Shown here in pieces: positions 14,536 through 27,678 of a DNA stretch of 64,000 nt (position 1 is its first letter; every line of letters starts with the position of its first letter). The DNA comes from Henckelia pumila (Eukaryota > Streptophyta > Magnoliopsida > Lamiales > Gesneriaceae): NCBI RefSeq assembly GCF_033568475.1, contig NC_133123.1, positions 3,410,001-3,474,000 of the forward strand. The letters are read 5' to 3'. Made by a program: the position numbers and the translations under genes. Below the pieces are notes generated by a model that was given only the letters and a program-made list of their open reading frames with translations, ran no database searches and was not told where the DNA came from.

Positions 14536-14757
14536 GCTTCATGAGCTTGTTTAAGTTGGTGAAGTAGATAAACTTTAGACCAAAAGTCAGGAGTTCAATT
14601 TTCTCTATCAACACCTTTTTGGACTAGTTTATCATACAGAGCTTGCCTAGTGTGATTTACCTGGCTAACGTAGTCTGCAGACTATTGCGTTAGTCCGATG
14701 GTTTACCAAGTGCACACCGAAAGTTAACGAATGCGGGTTCTCACGTTATAAAAAAAT
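14536..14757 (+). mobile_element. tRNA-derived SINE, copy 2
   Basis: It aligns along its length with copy 1 at 3447-3651; shared phrases are TTTTTGGACTAG, GGCTAACGTAGT, CTATTGCGTTAGTC and GCGGGTT-TCACGT. It ends in AAAAAATA. The flanks form a near-perfect direct repeat of 18 bp (AAAATTGTGTAACATTTT at 14518-14535 and AAAATTATGTAAAATTTT at 14758-14775), which fixes the ends. It contains about 20 bp absent from copy 1. Confidence 0.85.
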
Positions 14758-15473
14758 AAAATTATGTAAAATTTTATCTCGTAATAATTAATAAGATTAC
14801 ATTAGAATCGACATAAAATTATTGGAATTAAAAATATTATGAAGCATGTTTTTTTTTTTTTTGAAGTTAAAAAATTTATGAAGCATGTTACTTCATCATA
14901 TTGAATTAATCAATCCAAGAACCAAATATCCATAATTTAGCTCGTGCGAATCTCACGGCTGCTAGATAATTTGACAATTAAACTCGTAATTTTATTAATG
15001 TGGAGAAATATCTTTAATCACAAGATTTATTAACTAAAAAAAAAAATTCTTTTCCATTATACACTAAGGAGGACCGAGAAGAAATAACAAAAAAAACTAG
15101 CCAGTGTGCCACCCGTATTCGCATTTGTCATACAACGGCTTGAAGATATGTTGTTGTGTTGGGCCAAAACTCTTCTAATATCTGCGACAAGAATTAGAGT
15201 TAGACATTCAACCTTTAATAGTACGCGTAAAAACTCAAATCAATTTTCTAAAAAGTTCACTAAATTCGGGACATCTTATTAATTTGCTTGCGATAATTAA
15301 AACTATATTTTACAATGATTTTTTTAACGCATAAACACGTATGAATCTCGTTTAAGAACGATGCTGAGCCATTGTAATTAGGATCTTGCATGCAAACCTT
15401 AAAAATATTTTATTATTTAAATTGTTGAAAAAAAATAGGAACAAAACATAATTATGTGGCTTAATTGAGTTCT

Positions 15474-15935
15474 TTAAGCAGCAGCAGCAGCAGCAGCCGC
15501 CTTCACTTTCTCGATCAAATCCGCAGCATCTTGAACAGTAGCAATGTTCTCTGCTCCGCCTTCTCCGATCGAAACATCGAATTGCTCCTCTAGGGCCATC
15601 ATGATCTCCACCGTGTCCAACGAATCAGCACCCAGATCGGAGAATTTCGTGTCCGCCGTCACCGTCCCCTCCTCCACCTGCAGTTGCTTCGCGATCGTGC
15701 TCTGAACGATCTGCAGAGTCTCGGGCTGCGCAACGGCGCATGAAATTCTTAATTTTTCGACACGACCAGTTGAATTAGTTAATGGGGTTCGGTTAATTTT
15801 AGGCGCGAGCCTCATCCCTAAAGATCTCGAAGTGCTGTGAAAAGCGGCGATGGTGGGTTTCGGTGAGGCGGCAGTACGTCGGAGGTTTGCGGCGGCGAAG
15901 GGTGGAGCTGGTAGAGTTAACGCTGGTGAAGCCAT
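15474..15935 (-). CDS. ACP: Plastid acyl carrier protein
   Basis: A single uninterrupted ORF of 153 residues. Residues 1 to about 65 form a Ser/Thr/Arg-rich plastid transit peptide, and the mature part starts near SCAVAQPETL. The phosphopantetheine attachment Ser105 lies in LGADSLDTVEIMM. ACP carries growing acyl chains as thioesters in the type II fatty-acid synthase of plastids. Two oddities: plant plastid ACP genes usually have introns and this one has none, and the C-terminus is a run of eight alanines encoded mostly by GCT/GCA repeats. All core residues are present, so the gene looks functional. Its stop is 712 bp from the downstream end of the promoter-facing GDPDL stop (head to tail). 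Confidence 0.95.
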   Translation of the reverse strand: MASPALTLPAPPFAAANLRRTAASPKPTIAAFHSTSRSLGMRLAPKINRTPLTNSTGRVEKLRISCAVAQPETLQIVQSTIAKQLQVEEGTVTADTKFSDLGADSLDTVEIMMALEEQFDVSIGEGGAENIATVQDAADLIEKVKAAAAAAAA

Positions 15936-16184
15936 TTCTTAATAAATGTTGGGAATGCTAAACGAATGGTATTCTTCTATACAATGAAAAGATTGTTGCT
16001 TGAAAGTAAATTTCAAGATGCATGTATATAAAGGGATTAAATTGGGGAAGATTAAGAAGAAATGGCGGTAAAAACAATGGCCATTTGTCTTCTACCGTGT
16101 GCTCGTAGATAATGGCAATGAAGATGGCCAAGATTCACATTGATTTGTTCGTCTAACTAGATTCAAAACACGAAATAACAACGA

Positions 16185-19100
16185 CTATACAATGCTAGAA
16201 ATAGAACATATCATGCGACAATTGCCGTAGTTAAATGTGTAGTAACATGACAGTCCCATCAAAGAAGTAGAACAAGAGCGGCAAAGAATCGCGACACTGG
16301 CGCAGTACGTGCTAGCAACGAGTGTAGGCTTTCCGCCATACGCAATCACATCACTATCAGTCAGAATCCGTGGGATCGGAAACTCAGGCAGAGGCGGAGA
16401 ATCCATTAACCGGATAAGCACACCAGGCTCGACAGGAGACATGTAATGGGGCACATTTTTATATCCCAAACATCTGTTGGCTGCGTACATAATGAAAGGA
16501 GAAATATCTTTCAAAAAACGTGGATAGTTGATAGTGAAAACATAACTCAAATATGCCAAGGCCTTTGAAAGGCATCTGCTAGTGCCACTTACTTCTGTAT
16601 CTAGCAGCTGTTGCAGGGAAGTCTGTGATGACACCATTGATTGCCATAGAGGAGACATGGGAGTTAATCTCCATATATGCATCAGTGAAGTAGTCCCATG
16701 CTTGGGAAACAAACTCGTTCCGGAACAATTGCACGTAAACAGTGAGATTAAAGGCCTGCAGTTTTGGTACCACATTTGTTTTACCTGTGAGAAATAAGCG
16801 ATCTGAAGGAAAGACTGATCTTTTGGAGACAACTACAGAGTTGGCAAATGATTTTATCAATGAAATAGTCGAGTTTAAGATGTCACTGATGTCCTTATCT
16901 ACCAGGTACCAAAGCTCATACTTGGTGTAAATTTTAAAATTCAACAGCACCGCACTTTCACTAGATTTTATCACAATCTTCTTGGAGATTTCTTTGTCGT
17001 AGTAACTCGCTATAGCATCCATAACCAAATAGGTTACATCCAGTCCTCGTTTCTCAGCTAGGTAGGCAGCATTCTGCAAAATTCACTAATTAGATCAAGA
17101 AATAAATTGTACATTTAAAAGATTGAGCTAAAGTTATGGCAACCTCTATACTGATCAAGATTCCAGACACCGACGTAGCATTATTTGCTAACGCCAAAAA
17201 ATCAGATAGCTGCATGAAGTTCCCATCATTTCTGGCTTTCGGATTTCTTAACAGTGTGTAATGGTTGGCGTATGGCTGGTCGTATGGCTGGTACATAGCG
17301 GCTGCAATGATATCAAAACGCAAGTAAACAAAAATTTCTTCTAAAAACATTAAACCACCACAGTTTATGTTTCAAATTTCATTTACGTCGCAACTTCAGA
17401 ATGTCGCTCCATGTCAGATCGTAGGCAAAGATTCCATTTACAATATTGAGATCAGGATTCGAGGACGAGAATTCCCATTCAGCACCAGCAGCATTTATTC
17501 TATCTCTAAGGTTGATGGAACCTAAGCAAAATGGAACTCCATCCTTGGTAATTTGGACCGGACAGTCGAGAATGTCTACGCCATCCGACACAGCTTTTAT
17601 ATATGCCTTGTCTGTACAGCCAGGATAGTCCCCGCTTGCTCCCTCAGATGAAAAAATCGAAAGATTTACTGAATAATAGGAGAAGAAAAGAATCATGAAA
17701 AGAAACAGAACTATATGATCAAGTTTCTCTAATTATTATAGACTACCTTGCTTCTTCTCATTCTTGCCCATGTGCGAAAAGCAATCTGCAATAATGAAAA
17801 ATATTATGAGCAGGAAAACGAAAAAGTGAGTGTCAAAGAAGCCGAAGCTTACCAATGGTTGCAGATGGAGTCAATGGGAAGTCTGATATAACTCCATCGA
17901 CAGAAAATCCGTCGTTGTCGATGAAAGCGAGATATTCAACCACATGATCATTGCTGTAATCATAGGGGAACGAGGCATCATCATTTGCAAAACCGGCTGC
18001 AAAAACTTCTAGACCAACTGTATGAGCATCGAACACGAGAGAGGTGTGATTCTTCAGATACTGATCTTTGTCCACAGGCCATATGTAAGATTTGGGAACA
18101 ACAATTCCAGCGGCAAAAGTTCTGATAAATGTAAGGTTACTCAGAAGTGAACCGTATGTTTGGTTGGTCGAAGGTTCCAAGACTCCGGCTTCTAGAAATC
18201 GAAACACGAGCTTGGTATGGCTGGTCCGGAATGGTTCAACAATACTTGTGAGGAATCCCACTTCAGGCGAGGAAACGTAGTTCACTAGAACGCGTTTGGA
18301 TACCGAAACAACGAAACTCTTCATACTCAGATTGTGTTGGCTGTAAAACCCATCGTACTGTTTTGAAAGAAAACAACAGCCATAATAAGGAAGGAGACAT
18401 ATAGTAAGGACGAGACAGATAGTAGCGGTAAGGGAAATTTTAACATACGATGATGAAATATGAAAATTCATACAACCTTAATGTTTAACCATAACCCTGG
18501 TGGCTTCGCAAGTTCAACAACTTCATCCACAGTAAGAATTTTCGAGGAGCCATCAAACCTTTGTGTCCGAGAACCAATCCTCTGTTTCACTGTCCCGAGC
18601 AACAATTATGGGATTAGTAGTACATCACAAATTTCATCTTTTTTTTTTTTTGAACTCAAATGACCAAGAAAAGCAAACTCACAACGGACGTCAGCTAATT
18701 CGTGGAGGGTGAAATCCAGAGAGAACCATCCTGTGACAGGGATTCCATTCAGAGCATAGGTGCTCCGATTGTATGCGTAAAAGTAGGCAATGCCAGAATA
18801 ATAATCGAGCCTAATGTCCGGCAAGCAAATTCCAGCTCCGTCTTTTGTAAGCTGAACGTCGCACCACACATGCAGATTAGGTAAGCCAGTCCCCACTGCA
18901 AACGCATACGCATTAAAACTGGAATCTGGAAATATCCCCGAAAATCCACCTCTTGCTAACACCAAAGGTGCATCTCCTACAAAACGAGAAGGTTATGATC
19001 AGCCATGAATATTTATATCATGCGAGTACACATACTTTCAAACATATGCCATTATACCGCTAAGTGTTAGCCATTTTTCGCCTTTTGCTCTGGATTCGGG

Positions 19101-19196
19101 AGCAGACACTAACACCACGCATGTGCAAAGAAACAGAAGCGAGAACAAGATGAAGTTTGGCCGTAGCTCCCACATGTCTTGCAGTGTCATCTGCAT
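16185..19196 (-). CDS. Glycerophosphodiester phosphodiesterase-like protein (GDPDL/SHV3 family)
   Basis: Nine exons on the minus strand: 19196-19058, 18976-18683, 18589-18477, 18357-17853, 17785-17747, 17638-17387, 17301-17144, 17073-16593 and 16480-16185. They give 758 residues, typical for the family. An N-terminal signal peptide (hydrophobic core [18 protein letters not shown]) is followed by two tandem GDPD-like domains, the first opening with [18 protein letters not shown] and the second with [15 protein letters not shown]. The first domain has ARGG in place of the catalytic HRG of true GDPDs, as is usual in GDPDL. SHV3/SVL proteins are GPI-anchored and affect cellulose and pectin organisation. 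The C-terminus is Cys- and Ser-rich and only weakly hydrophobic, so a GPI signal is uncertain. Two in-frame ATGs lie 6 bp apart; the first was used. Confidence 0.93.
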
Positions 19197-21756
19197 ATTG
19201 CCTTCTTTTTCTCCAGCAAATTATAAGCAACGATTCAGCAGCACTAAATCTCGGTATAAGGGACGAAGAGAAAAAGGGTGTTTCAGGTTATTATGAGTTG
19301 CATGAGGTTTGTAGTGTGGGGTTAGTGATATACATTCAACTTGATAAATTACATGTGATCAGTTGAAAATAAATGCAGGGTTAAAAATAGAAGAAGGGGT
19401 TGAATTTCGAAATGTTTACTTACAGCTTTGATTTTCCTCAAGTGGCTAGGCTTCTTGGTAGCTTGCGCCAGTGGGTTATTGGAGTTTTCAGCTGAAACTA
19501 GCCCAGTACATCTCTACGGTTTAGTACATGCCGTCCGCAGAACACTATCTTGCGGGATCCATTGATTTTAATTAATCATGAGCTGCCACGTCACCCACAA
19601 GACATTATCCTGCGGGTAGCGTCAACTCAACCCATCTCTACATATTACATTTGTAGTAACGCACTATAATGTTTAGTTTATACATTTGAGACATGACAAT
19701 TAAAGAACAAATGAATTATTATGTTTAAATAAAGTTTGTTGAAAACGATAAAGTTATTCATGAATAAAGTTACAATCATTTCCTTAAAAAAAATCCAATG
19801 AATTTTACTACCTTCTTTTTTCTTTTACTTTTACTGGATAATGACTTCTTGTTTCATTCCCATACATCTGATATTGACTTGATATGGACTTGCATATATT
19901 TTTGACTAGGTTTTAATTGCCAATGGCAGGGACCAAATGTTATACGTGTTTCCGATTCTTAACAAAAGGCCAAATGGTAATCTCTGACAGACACATAAAG
20001 TAATAATTAATAATTAATTACACGCGCAACGACCATGATTTATGTAATTGTAATCCATTTGTTATGAACCCCTCCTAACCGGTAGTTTCGATCCTACTCT
20101 ATGGGTATTATCTTATGGGGTAGTTGGTAATCATCAGTTGGTTCAAATTATGTGTATCCCACTGAATAATATGGGGCCCACATGATTTAAACATATAAAA
20201 TATATCCATCTGTTCCATGGGGTAATATCCATGGGATAGATTAGAATTTTTTCTCCTAACATCGTTTCGATCCATCTACCCACCTGGGCACTCTACCCTA
20301 CTCGAACAGCGTTTGGGTGGGATCGAACGGTCCAGTTTTTTTTTCACAAATCAATTGATTTGATCTGCAAAAAATGATTCGAATCATTGATTTTGTCTTG
20401 AAATCAGCATCGACGGAACCTTTATATAGCATGGGAAATTTGAAAAGTAAAAACATTCTTTTTTTAAGGGAGAGAATAAGACTGTATCTATTAGAATGTA
20501 TATATATATGAACAAAATTTACAATTCATTTGAACATGTACTTCAAAAACATTTTTAGTGTTTTATAATTAAAAAAACTTAAAATATATGTTTGGATAAA
20601 ATTCTTATAAAATATATTTGAAAAATTATTTTTTCATGCACCGGGGGTTCTGGTTTCGGTGCTCTGATATCTCTCGATAAGGGCCGTGCTTGGGAAGTTG
20701 GGAATCCGAAGACTGCCTAGGGGATCTAAATTCGTTTTAAAACCAATTATATTTAATAATATGTATGGATTATGTCTTTCTAAGATAACTTTTCTTAACA
20801 ATTTATCGACATCAATCACTAATCCAGAGATAATACATTTTAAGAAAAAAATTCAGATGGAATGAATTTTCTCACTGAAGAGAGAATTTAAAATTAACCG
20901 ATACCAAATTCCATAAAAAAAAAAAAAAAAAGTAGAATCATGCATACGGAAACGTCATAATAACATACGTAAAGCAGAAAAATATAATATACTTTCACAC
21001 AAATAGAATAAACTAAAAATAATTTGCTCATACTCTGTTTTTACACCCGATCTCCAACTGTCAGCATATTTACATTAAATGCAGATTAGTATTAGTTTCA
21101 CTCCATAAGTTAAAACACAATTAAACTGCGAACCGAAGAAGCTATTTAACCTTCCAAGCAGCTTCGCATTACATATTTGAGACTAAGATTATGTCAAAAC
21201 ATCGCTGGTTAAAATCAACACCCTGTATCAAAACATAATATTGACCATAGTAACTTGACCTTGAATTTCAAACTGTCAGCCAAGAAAATAGCACATTCCA
21301 TTTCTGCACTAAATTGATGAGTAGACTAGACGTGCACGATTTTTGTTTAAAGCATTTCCACTTATGACCCAATTGGAGGTAAAGTTTTGTGCATTCGGTG
21401 AAGGAACATATTGCGAATGAAAAGTTCTCGCTTATTGAACCAAACTCACAAAACATTGAATCAATTGGATGTTTAGAGAAGAGCAGAAGGGAAAGAACAT
21501 AAACAAATGCAAATGACTATGCTTGTATGAGAAAAAGAGGTAAAAAGGGTAATCAGTTAAAACACGTGGAATGCGCAGAACAATGGAGAGTTAATACAAA
21601 TCAATGTAAAATAAATAGGAGAATAGGCATCATGCATGCAACTATTTTTCAAGTTTTGCTATTGCTATGTGGTTTTACAGATAATAATCTAAATGAACCA
21701 GCAATTAAGAGTCACAAATGCAATCACTACCTTTTAATTAGCAGTCAGTGTAGCCA
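19197..21756. other. Intergenic, AT-rich
   Basis: 5' flank of the GDPDL gene and 3' flank of the SWIB gene, with AT-rich DNA between. Two similar phrases (AACACTATCTTGCGGGAT at 19540-19557 and GACATTATCCTGCGGGTA at 19602-19619) form a short local direct repeat. Nothing coding was recognised. Confidence 0.6.
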
Positions 21757-24003
21757 TCATGATTTCTTAGATAAGTGAAGCCGAGACAATGTCTCAGGTA
21801 TCCCCAGGGCTGAAATGCTTTCACATCCAAGAAGACCTTGTAATTTTCCATCACATGTGATCACCATCGCATTCGAAGGATCCTATGAGTAAAATAGCAC
21901 GTTTTGAAGAATAAAAGTTACAAGTACTTCTCTGTTAGTAACTGCGAACGGGAACGGTGAACAACTATCAAAAGAAATCATGTGCCCAAAAGTGGTGCCA
22001 GCGCATAGGACTCTAGCAGTTTGAAGGATATGGACAAAAAGTGCGATTTATAACCTATCAAGACTCACACAGGCATTAGCCACTCTCCGAAACCAGACGA
22101 TCACTCGAACAGTTTGCCCCACTTGTCATCCTTGCTAAGCATGAAATCCACAGCTAACAAAAATGAAGGGCTATATTTTGTACTCTACCACACTGAAAGG
22201 TCTGTGAGTGCATCACAATTCTATGATTGATCTTTTGCGACATCATTGATAATCACTGATAACTTAATCTGAGCATCATTCTAAATTGCTTTTCAATCAC
22301 CATACCAAGAAAAAATTATAAGGACAAATCCCATGATAAAGCAAATGAGAAACAAATCATATCGTTTTATCTTGCTACGTACTTCGAGTTGGTTAAGCTT
22401 TATGTACTCCCACATCTGCCTCAATACTTCTGCTTGTGACATTTCCCGCTCATCAGATCCAAAGAAACTGGCAAGAGCCTCAGATATCAGTACAATAGGA
22501 ACAGGGTCATCACTTTTACTCCCAGATTCCACTTCAGCCTTGGGTATCTTAGCATATCGTGCTTTCTGTTCTGAAAGAGTGACAAAATCATATATTATTG
22601 CGATATTAAATTTGCCAAAATGAAAACACAAAACTAATTCACAATCAGATCCATACTTGTTGGCTCAAGCGGGATTATATGCTTAGCTAGCAATTTATTC
22701 ATCTTGAACATGTCAGTACAATCCGTATCAAATACCAATCGGAGCTCGTCATTGCAAATTATCTTTCTTTTGTTGTTGGGATCTTGAAGGCTGTGTTTCC
22801 TTATGTAAGCCCATAACTGTTTCACGATCTACAAAATGCTCCTGTTATAGGATGGGTAATATGGATTTTGTTATGGAAATAACAGGTATAAAAAAACCTC
22901 GGTCCTTGGCAAGGTAGGTTGTCCAACAATGACTTGAAGCTCAGGAGAAACACCGCACAGTTTGTTTAAGCCACCTGGACCACCTCTTCTTTTTCGCACG
23001 ACTGGAACACTGTACATATAGAAGACAAAAATCCTACTGCTATCAAAAGAAGTTGCAAATAAGCAATGTCAAAAGAAGATTTAAATGATTATTGGAATCC
23101 ATTGCTCTCTAGGAGTGCACAGGTCCATGTACTGGCGTGTTTGTACGCATAAAACCATATCATTCCCTGTCTCTGCAGTTCAATTCGGTTCACATACTCA
23201 AAAACCCTTCTTTTAAGGAAAGATAAAAACAGAGGCTTTACGGCCAAATGTTCAAAGCAACACGAGATGCAGTTTCGATTGTACTACGTACGAAACAAAC
23301 CCTAATTTTTTTATGACTGAATTCAAATTCATCACGAAAGAACCAGCTTGAATAAAAAAAGAAACCCTACCAACAAAGAAAAATAACGACGTAAAACTAA
23401 AACGGAAGGGAAAAAATGATGAAATGCCCATTTGGTTAGTGCGAAGTACAGGGAGCCGATTCCAACAAAGGCAAAACGAATTTCGTTACCTAGAAAACTT
23501 CTTCACCGTAAAAATATATTCTTTTTTTTTTAAAAAAGAAAATATTTCAGAAGTTAAAAAACCCACCTTTCTTTGGCGGAGGTGTTGGCAGCTGGAACAC
23601 TAGGTGTCTTCACCAACTGAGGTGGTGGAAGCTGCGAGGGAAGTGTCGGAGATGGAAGCGGCGAACCAAAACCGTAATCCACTGTCGACTGGTGAACGAC
23701 AAAATTTGGGGCAAAGTGTGGCGACGAAACGGGATTAAATTTAGGGGTTTGGTGGAGGGCGAAACTGTCCAGCTGCTGGTTATGAGGTTGCGACTGCAGT
23801 AGAAGGAAATGGTGGATCTGGCTACGAATGAAGTCGATTTTCTGACTCAAATCCACCCCCAATTTCGTCTCCAGCTGCTGAACGACGCCGTTTAAAGAGG
23901 TGAATGCGTTGACGTCACGGAGGAGGGACGTCAGCGCCTCCACTATTTGCTGCTCCGTCACCGCCATTTCCGGCGGCGTAACTGCTGCACCTGTCTCACT
24001 CAT
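21757..24003 (-). CDS. DEK_C plus double SWIB/MDM2 domain protein
   Basis: Five exons on the minus strand: 24003-23567, 23009-22898, 22828-22657, 22570-22383 and 21882-21757, giving 344 residues. Residues about 15-70 form a DEK C-terminal-like helical domain (VTEQQIVEALTSLLRDVN). A Gln/Pro/Ser-rich linker and a basic patch (VRKRRGG) follow. SWIB domain 1 covers about 157-238 (GGLNKLCGVSPELQ, IVKQLWAYIRKHSLQD) and SWIB domain 2 about 258-335 (VLRQMWEYIKLNQLED, LGIPETLSRLHL). SWIB domains are found in BAF60/SWP73 chromatin remodelling subunits and related plant nuclear proteins. The architecture matches the small plant DEK_C-SWIB-SWIB family; a chromatin or transcription role is inferred. Confidence 0.93.
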
Positions 24004-24173
24004 TAATCACCAAGAAATCCCTCCGGCACGGCGGCTGCTGCTGCTCCTGCACCCTTTCTACACCCGAAAATATAACAGAAATTAACTGTCCTCTCCAGCA
24101 CTTGTATTGAATGACCAAATCGCCCCTCTCCTAAGAACACAATTCAGCCAATGATACACTGACACGTTTATGA

Positions 24174-24193
24174 GGGGTGGGGGTGGGGGTGGG
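24174..24193 (+). promoter_or_regulatory. G-quadruplex-capable tract upstream of the SWIB gene
   Basis: Four G-runs of 4, 5, 5 and 3 separated by single T residues, 171-190 bp upstream of the ATG of the minus-strand SWIB gene. The G-rich strand is the template strand of that gene. Single-base loops favour a very stable parallel quadruplex. A regulatory role is inferred only from position. Confidence 0.6.
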
Positions 24194-25209
24194 ATTTGCG
24201 TGAGAGAAATGCCCTTGTCGATTCAAAGTCTTTTTATAGTGGATTGGGATAAGTTATCCATGATCGATCCACTCAACGGGTTCAGCAAGCAAATAATTTA
24301 TGATCCCAACTCATTTTGTATTCATGATTTTCCAAAAATTATAGTTTTTTATTCCAATTCATTTTGTATTTTTGATTCATTCATTATCATTCGCAACACA
24401 GATCGATTTACTAAAAAATATAATTTGTTAACCTGTAATATTTTAAATTATACCACAGTTCTGATATCACGTTTCGAGCTAGATAGCAAGGACCGACTCT
24501 GACGATCATAATTATTTTTAAATAAAATAATGATATAAAAATTAATAATTAATCAAAAAACATAACATTAAATATAAATTACTCAAATCTTATTTTACTT
24601 CATATAAAAATTGTTATGCACAAATATAAAACTATATTTTAAATTAAAATATTTAATTTATATGCACGCATAGTGTACATATGTTTACTAGAAAATAAAT
24701 TAAATTTAAAATCAAATTTGATTTTTTCTTACTGTCAGTAAGGTTTTTAAATGGGAAACCTCGCAAATCATGCTAAAAATTAGAAATTAAAATTTTAAAA
24801 TTAATAATCGATTTTATAAATGCCAAAATGAAAAAAATAGGGCTATTTTGGAGATGGAGTTTTTTTTTAATATAAATATTTACATGAAGTTAATTTGTCA
24901 TGTAAACAAACTTATTTTGGTGATTAAAAACATTCACAATGATATTGATTTGTCTATATAACTATATTAAACTCAGATTTAGGTATCATTTCGTGCACTT
25001 GATGAGTTGCAACATGAGATTTTTTTTTTTTTTTTTTTTTTACTAATCTCATGTTTAGCTATTTTTTTGTTCATTTTAATTTCATCAATTGACTCGTTAT
25101 GAAATTATTTTTAGATTGCATTAAACATTTCTGTTCTCACATGATGATTGTACTATAATTATGATATGAAATTTTTTTGTGAGGATGTTGAAATATTATA
25201 AAAATAAAC

Positions 25210-25435
25210 AAAATAATCTTACAAATTAAAAAAAACATATAAAATAACTTATTTCTAGCAAATTGTAGACCAAACTAGTATTATAGACAATATAATAGAA
25301 ATGGATGTAGAATTGTAGATAAAATAGAAAGATAATCTTACAAGTTAAAAAGATATCAAATAACTTGATTCTAGAAAGTTGTAGACCAAACTGGTATTAT
25401 TATAATAGAATAGAAATGGATAGAGAATCGTACAT
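25210..25435. repeat. Tandem duplication, about 120-bp period
   Basis: The block at 25210-25320 (ATAATCTTACAAATTAAA, AATTGTAGACCAAACTAG, TAGAAATGGATGTAGAAT) recurs at about 25331-25435 with substitutions (ATAATCTTACAAGTTAAA, AGTTGTAGACCAAACTGG). This is a diverged head-to-tail duplication of non-coding DNA. Confidence 0.75.
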
Positions 25436-26767
25436 GATGTTTTTAAAGAATCCCAGCACATGAAATGTGTGGAATATTTCAAGAAAGTAAATATATAAAT
25501 AAATAAATGTCACTGTAAAAATGTCTATAAATCTCTCCAAAAAAAAAAACAATTTGTCTATAAAGAGGCATGTCTACAATTCTGCTGCGATCTATTGAAA
25601 AATTCATTTAAAGCAAACAACAAAATTATCATTATACTACTTATACTTTTGTAATTTATTCATTTATTCATATAAGCATTTATAATATAAACTACTCAGT
25701 CATGGGACACGAAATTTTGCGTGTGGTCTGTTTAAAAATAAAATGAATTTTTTTAATTTTTTTTAAAATTGAAATTCATCAAATTTTAAGTTGAAATGAT
25801 ACGATCAATTTTTTGAAATTGAAATAATAGAAGATTATAGTGATAGATAAGATAGAAAAAGATTTGTTAGCAATAGATAATATTACTAAAACAATTCTTT
25901 TAGCAATTCAACGTGATTACTCAAAACAATTCATTTAACATCACGTTGAATTGTTTATTTTATAAGACATTGATGTACATGATTGAAGTCTTGAAAAATT
26001 TATTGAAACCATTGTGATCGATGCAGTAGTACTGCGTGTATTAATTGGTTTCTGAAATTGAAATCATTTTATAGATACAATGTAATTAGACGTTTTTCAA
26101 AATAAAAATAAAATTTGGTGGGTTCAAACCCAAACCTTTAAATTTACAAATTAAGTCCAACCATGTCACACCCTTTAATTTAATTAATTTTCTAGAGTAT
26201 TCATTTACATGCTCTATAATAATTCGAAATACAATATTAATTGGACTCGATCGTACTTCAAACTTCTTAATTAATGTCCCAAAAATAGTAATTAATTATT
26301 AAAGTGAGTAATTGTGCGAGGAGTATATCATTATTGGTAATATGGTCTCATGAACAAAATTTTAATCACAATAAAATTAACATTTTTCATATAAAATAAT
26401 AAAAATAATATTTTATTATGTATGACCAATTAAGAAACGCATCTCATAAAATTTAACTATGAAACCATCTTATAACAATTTTTGTGTTGCAATGAAATGT
26501 TATTAAGTTTCAAGTATCAAAGGATAGTTTAGTCTTGATGATCTGGAACTAGCAATTAAAAAAAATGGTCGATAGAAATTAATCATAATCAACTAATTTC
26601 GTTAGAATTATATAACAAAGGATTTTTCTATGAAAAATATTATTTGTATCTTAAAAATATTTTTTCCACCTTAAATACGGAACGAGAGTATTATCTTTCG
26701 ATATAGATCTATGCTATTATCTCACAAACAACTATATATGTACTTATTCTATAATATTATAACATAA

Positions 26768-26773
26768 CATACA

Positions 26774-26861
<88 letters not shown>
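26768..26861. repeat. (AT)n microsatellite, about 94 bp
   Basis: Almost pure AT dinucleotide repeat broken twice by AC steps (near 26790 and 26820). It is self-complementary along its length. Such tracts are length-variable and can extrude cruciforms. Confidence 0.95.
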
Positions 26862-26866
<5 letters not shown>

Positions 26867-27649
26867 ATTTATTCCAAAAAAAAATCAACTTATTTGTTTC
26901 ATGACTTCATCGCAAAAAATGAAGAAGAAGAAAAAATATAATGTGTACAAAAACATCCCCAAAACTTCACAATTCAAATATATAATTTAGTTTCCGGGAA
27001 ATGATATTTTTTTTTAATTTAAACAACCAAATCAACTAATTTTTAACAAAATCAAATTAAGATGGTGTTAGGCTCTTCGGACACGATAAGTAATTTAGGC
27101 CCCGTTTGGTATCAAAAGCCAAACAAAAAAAAAACACATTTTTTTAAAAAAAATGATTTTCTAGTTTGTATTGTGTTTGGATTGGCTTTTTAAGGCCTTA
27201 AAAAGAATTTATTTAATTTAAAAATAAAACTTTTTCAAAAGTCCAAAATTAGAGCTTAACACTTATTTTTAAAAAAATATATGGAACCAAACGAGCTCTT
27301 ATTCATGATCCAACCTAAAAAAAATTAAATTATAACCATGTATGTGAAATGAATTCAAACACAAAAACGCTTATAAAATTGTCTTATAATTCAATTTTAC
27401 AGATGGTCTTCCAACGACCCCAACTTATTATGACAAAAATATTAAATTTTTTTTTTTTAGTTATGGAGCAAGTCGATCCATAGGACCATATCGAGATCGT
27501 TTATCACAGAAAACCTATCATGAATTTAATATATTAACCCTAAATTTTTTTTAATACATTAACCATCTTGATTTTTAATAAGATATAAATGTACTCAGTT
27601 TTATATAATAGTAAATCATCACTAGTAACATCTCAACCATTAATATATA

Positions 27650-27678
27650 CTAGTAACGTAGCACACGTGTTGCGTGTG
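27650..27678 (-). mobile_element. Helitron-type 3' terminus
   Basis: Read on the minus strand it is a hairpin (CACACG, loop CAACA, CGTGTG), then 8 nt, then CTAG followed by a host T. This matches the Helitron 3' end rule (hairpin close to CTRR, insertion before T). The element body would lie to the right; its 5' TC end was not located. Confidence 0.6.

Larger units (their letters stand above)
11606..15473. other. Intergenic with nested MITEs and a SINE
   Basis: Gene-free stretch of 3.9 kb. It holds the nested inverted-repeat elements at 11993-12779, a SINE at 14536-14757 and a faint old duplication near 13.8 and 14.2 kb. The remainder is AT-rich with no recognisable coding sequence. Confidence 0.6.

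Noticed and set aside
26768-26861. CRISPR-like or satellite array
   Set aside because: Simple AT dinucleotide repeat without spacers.
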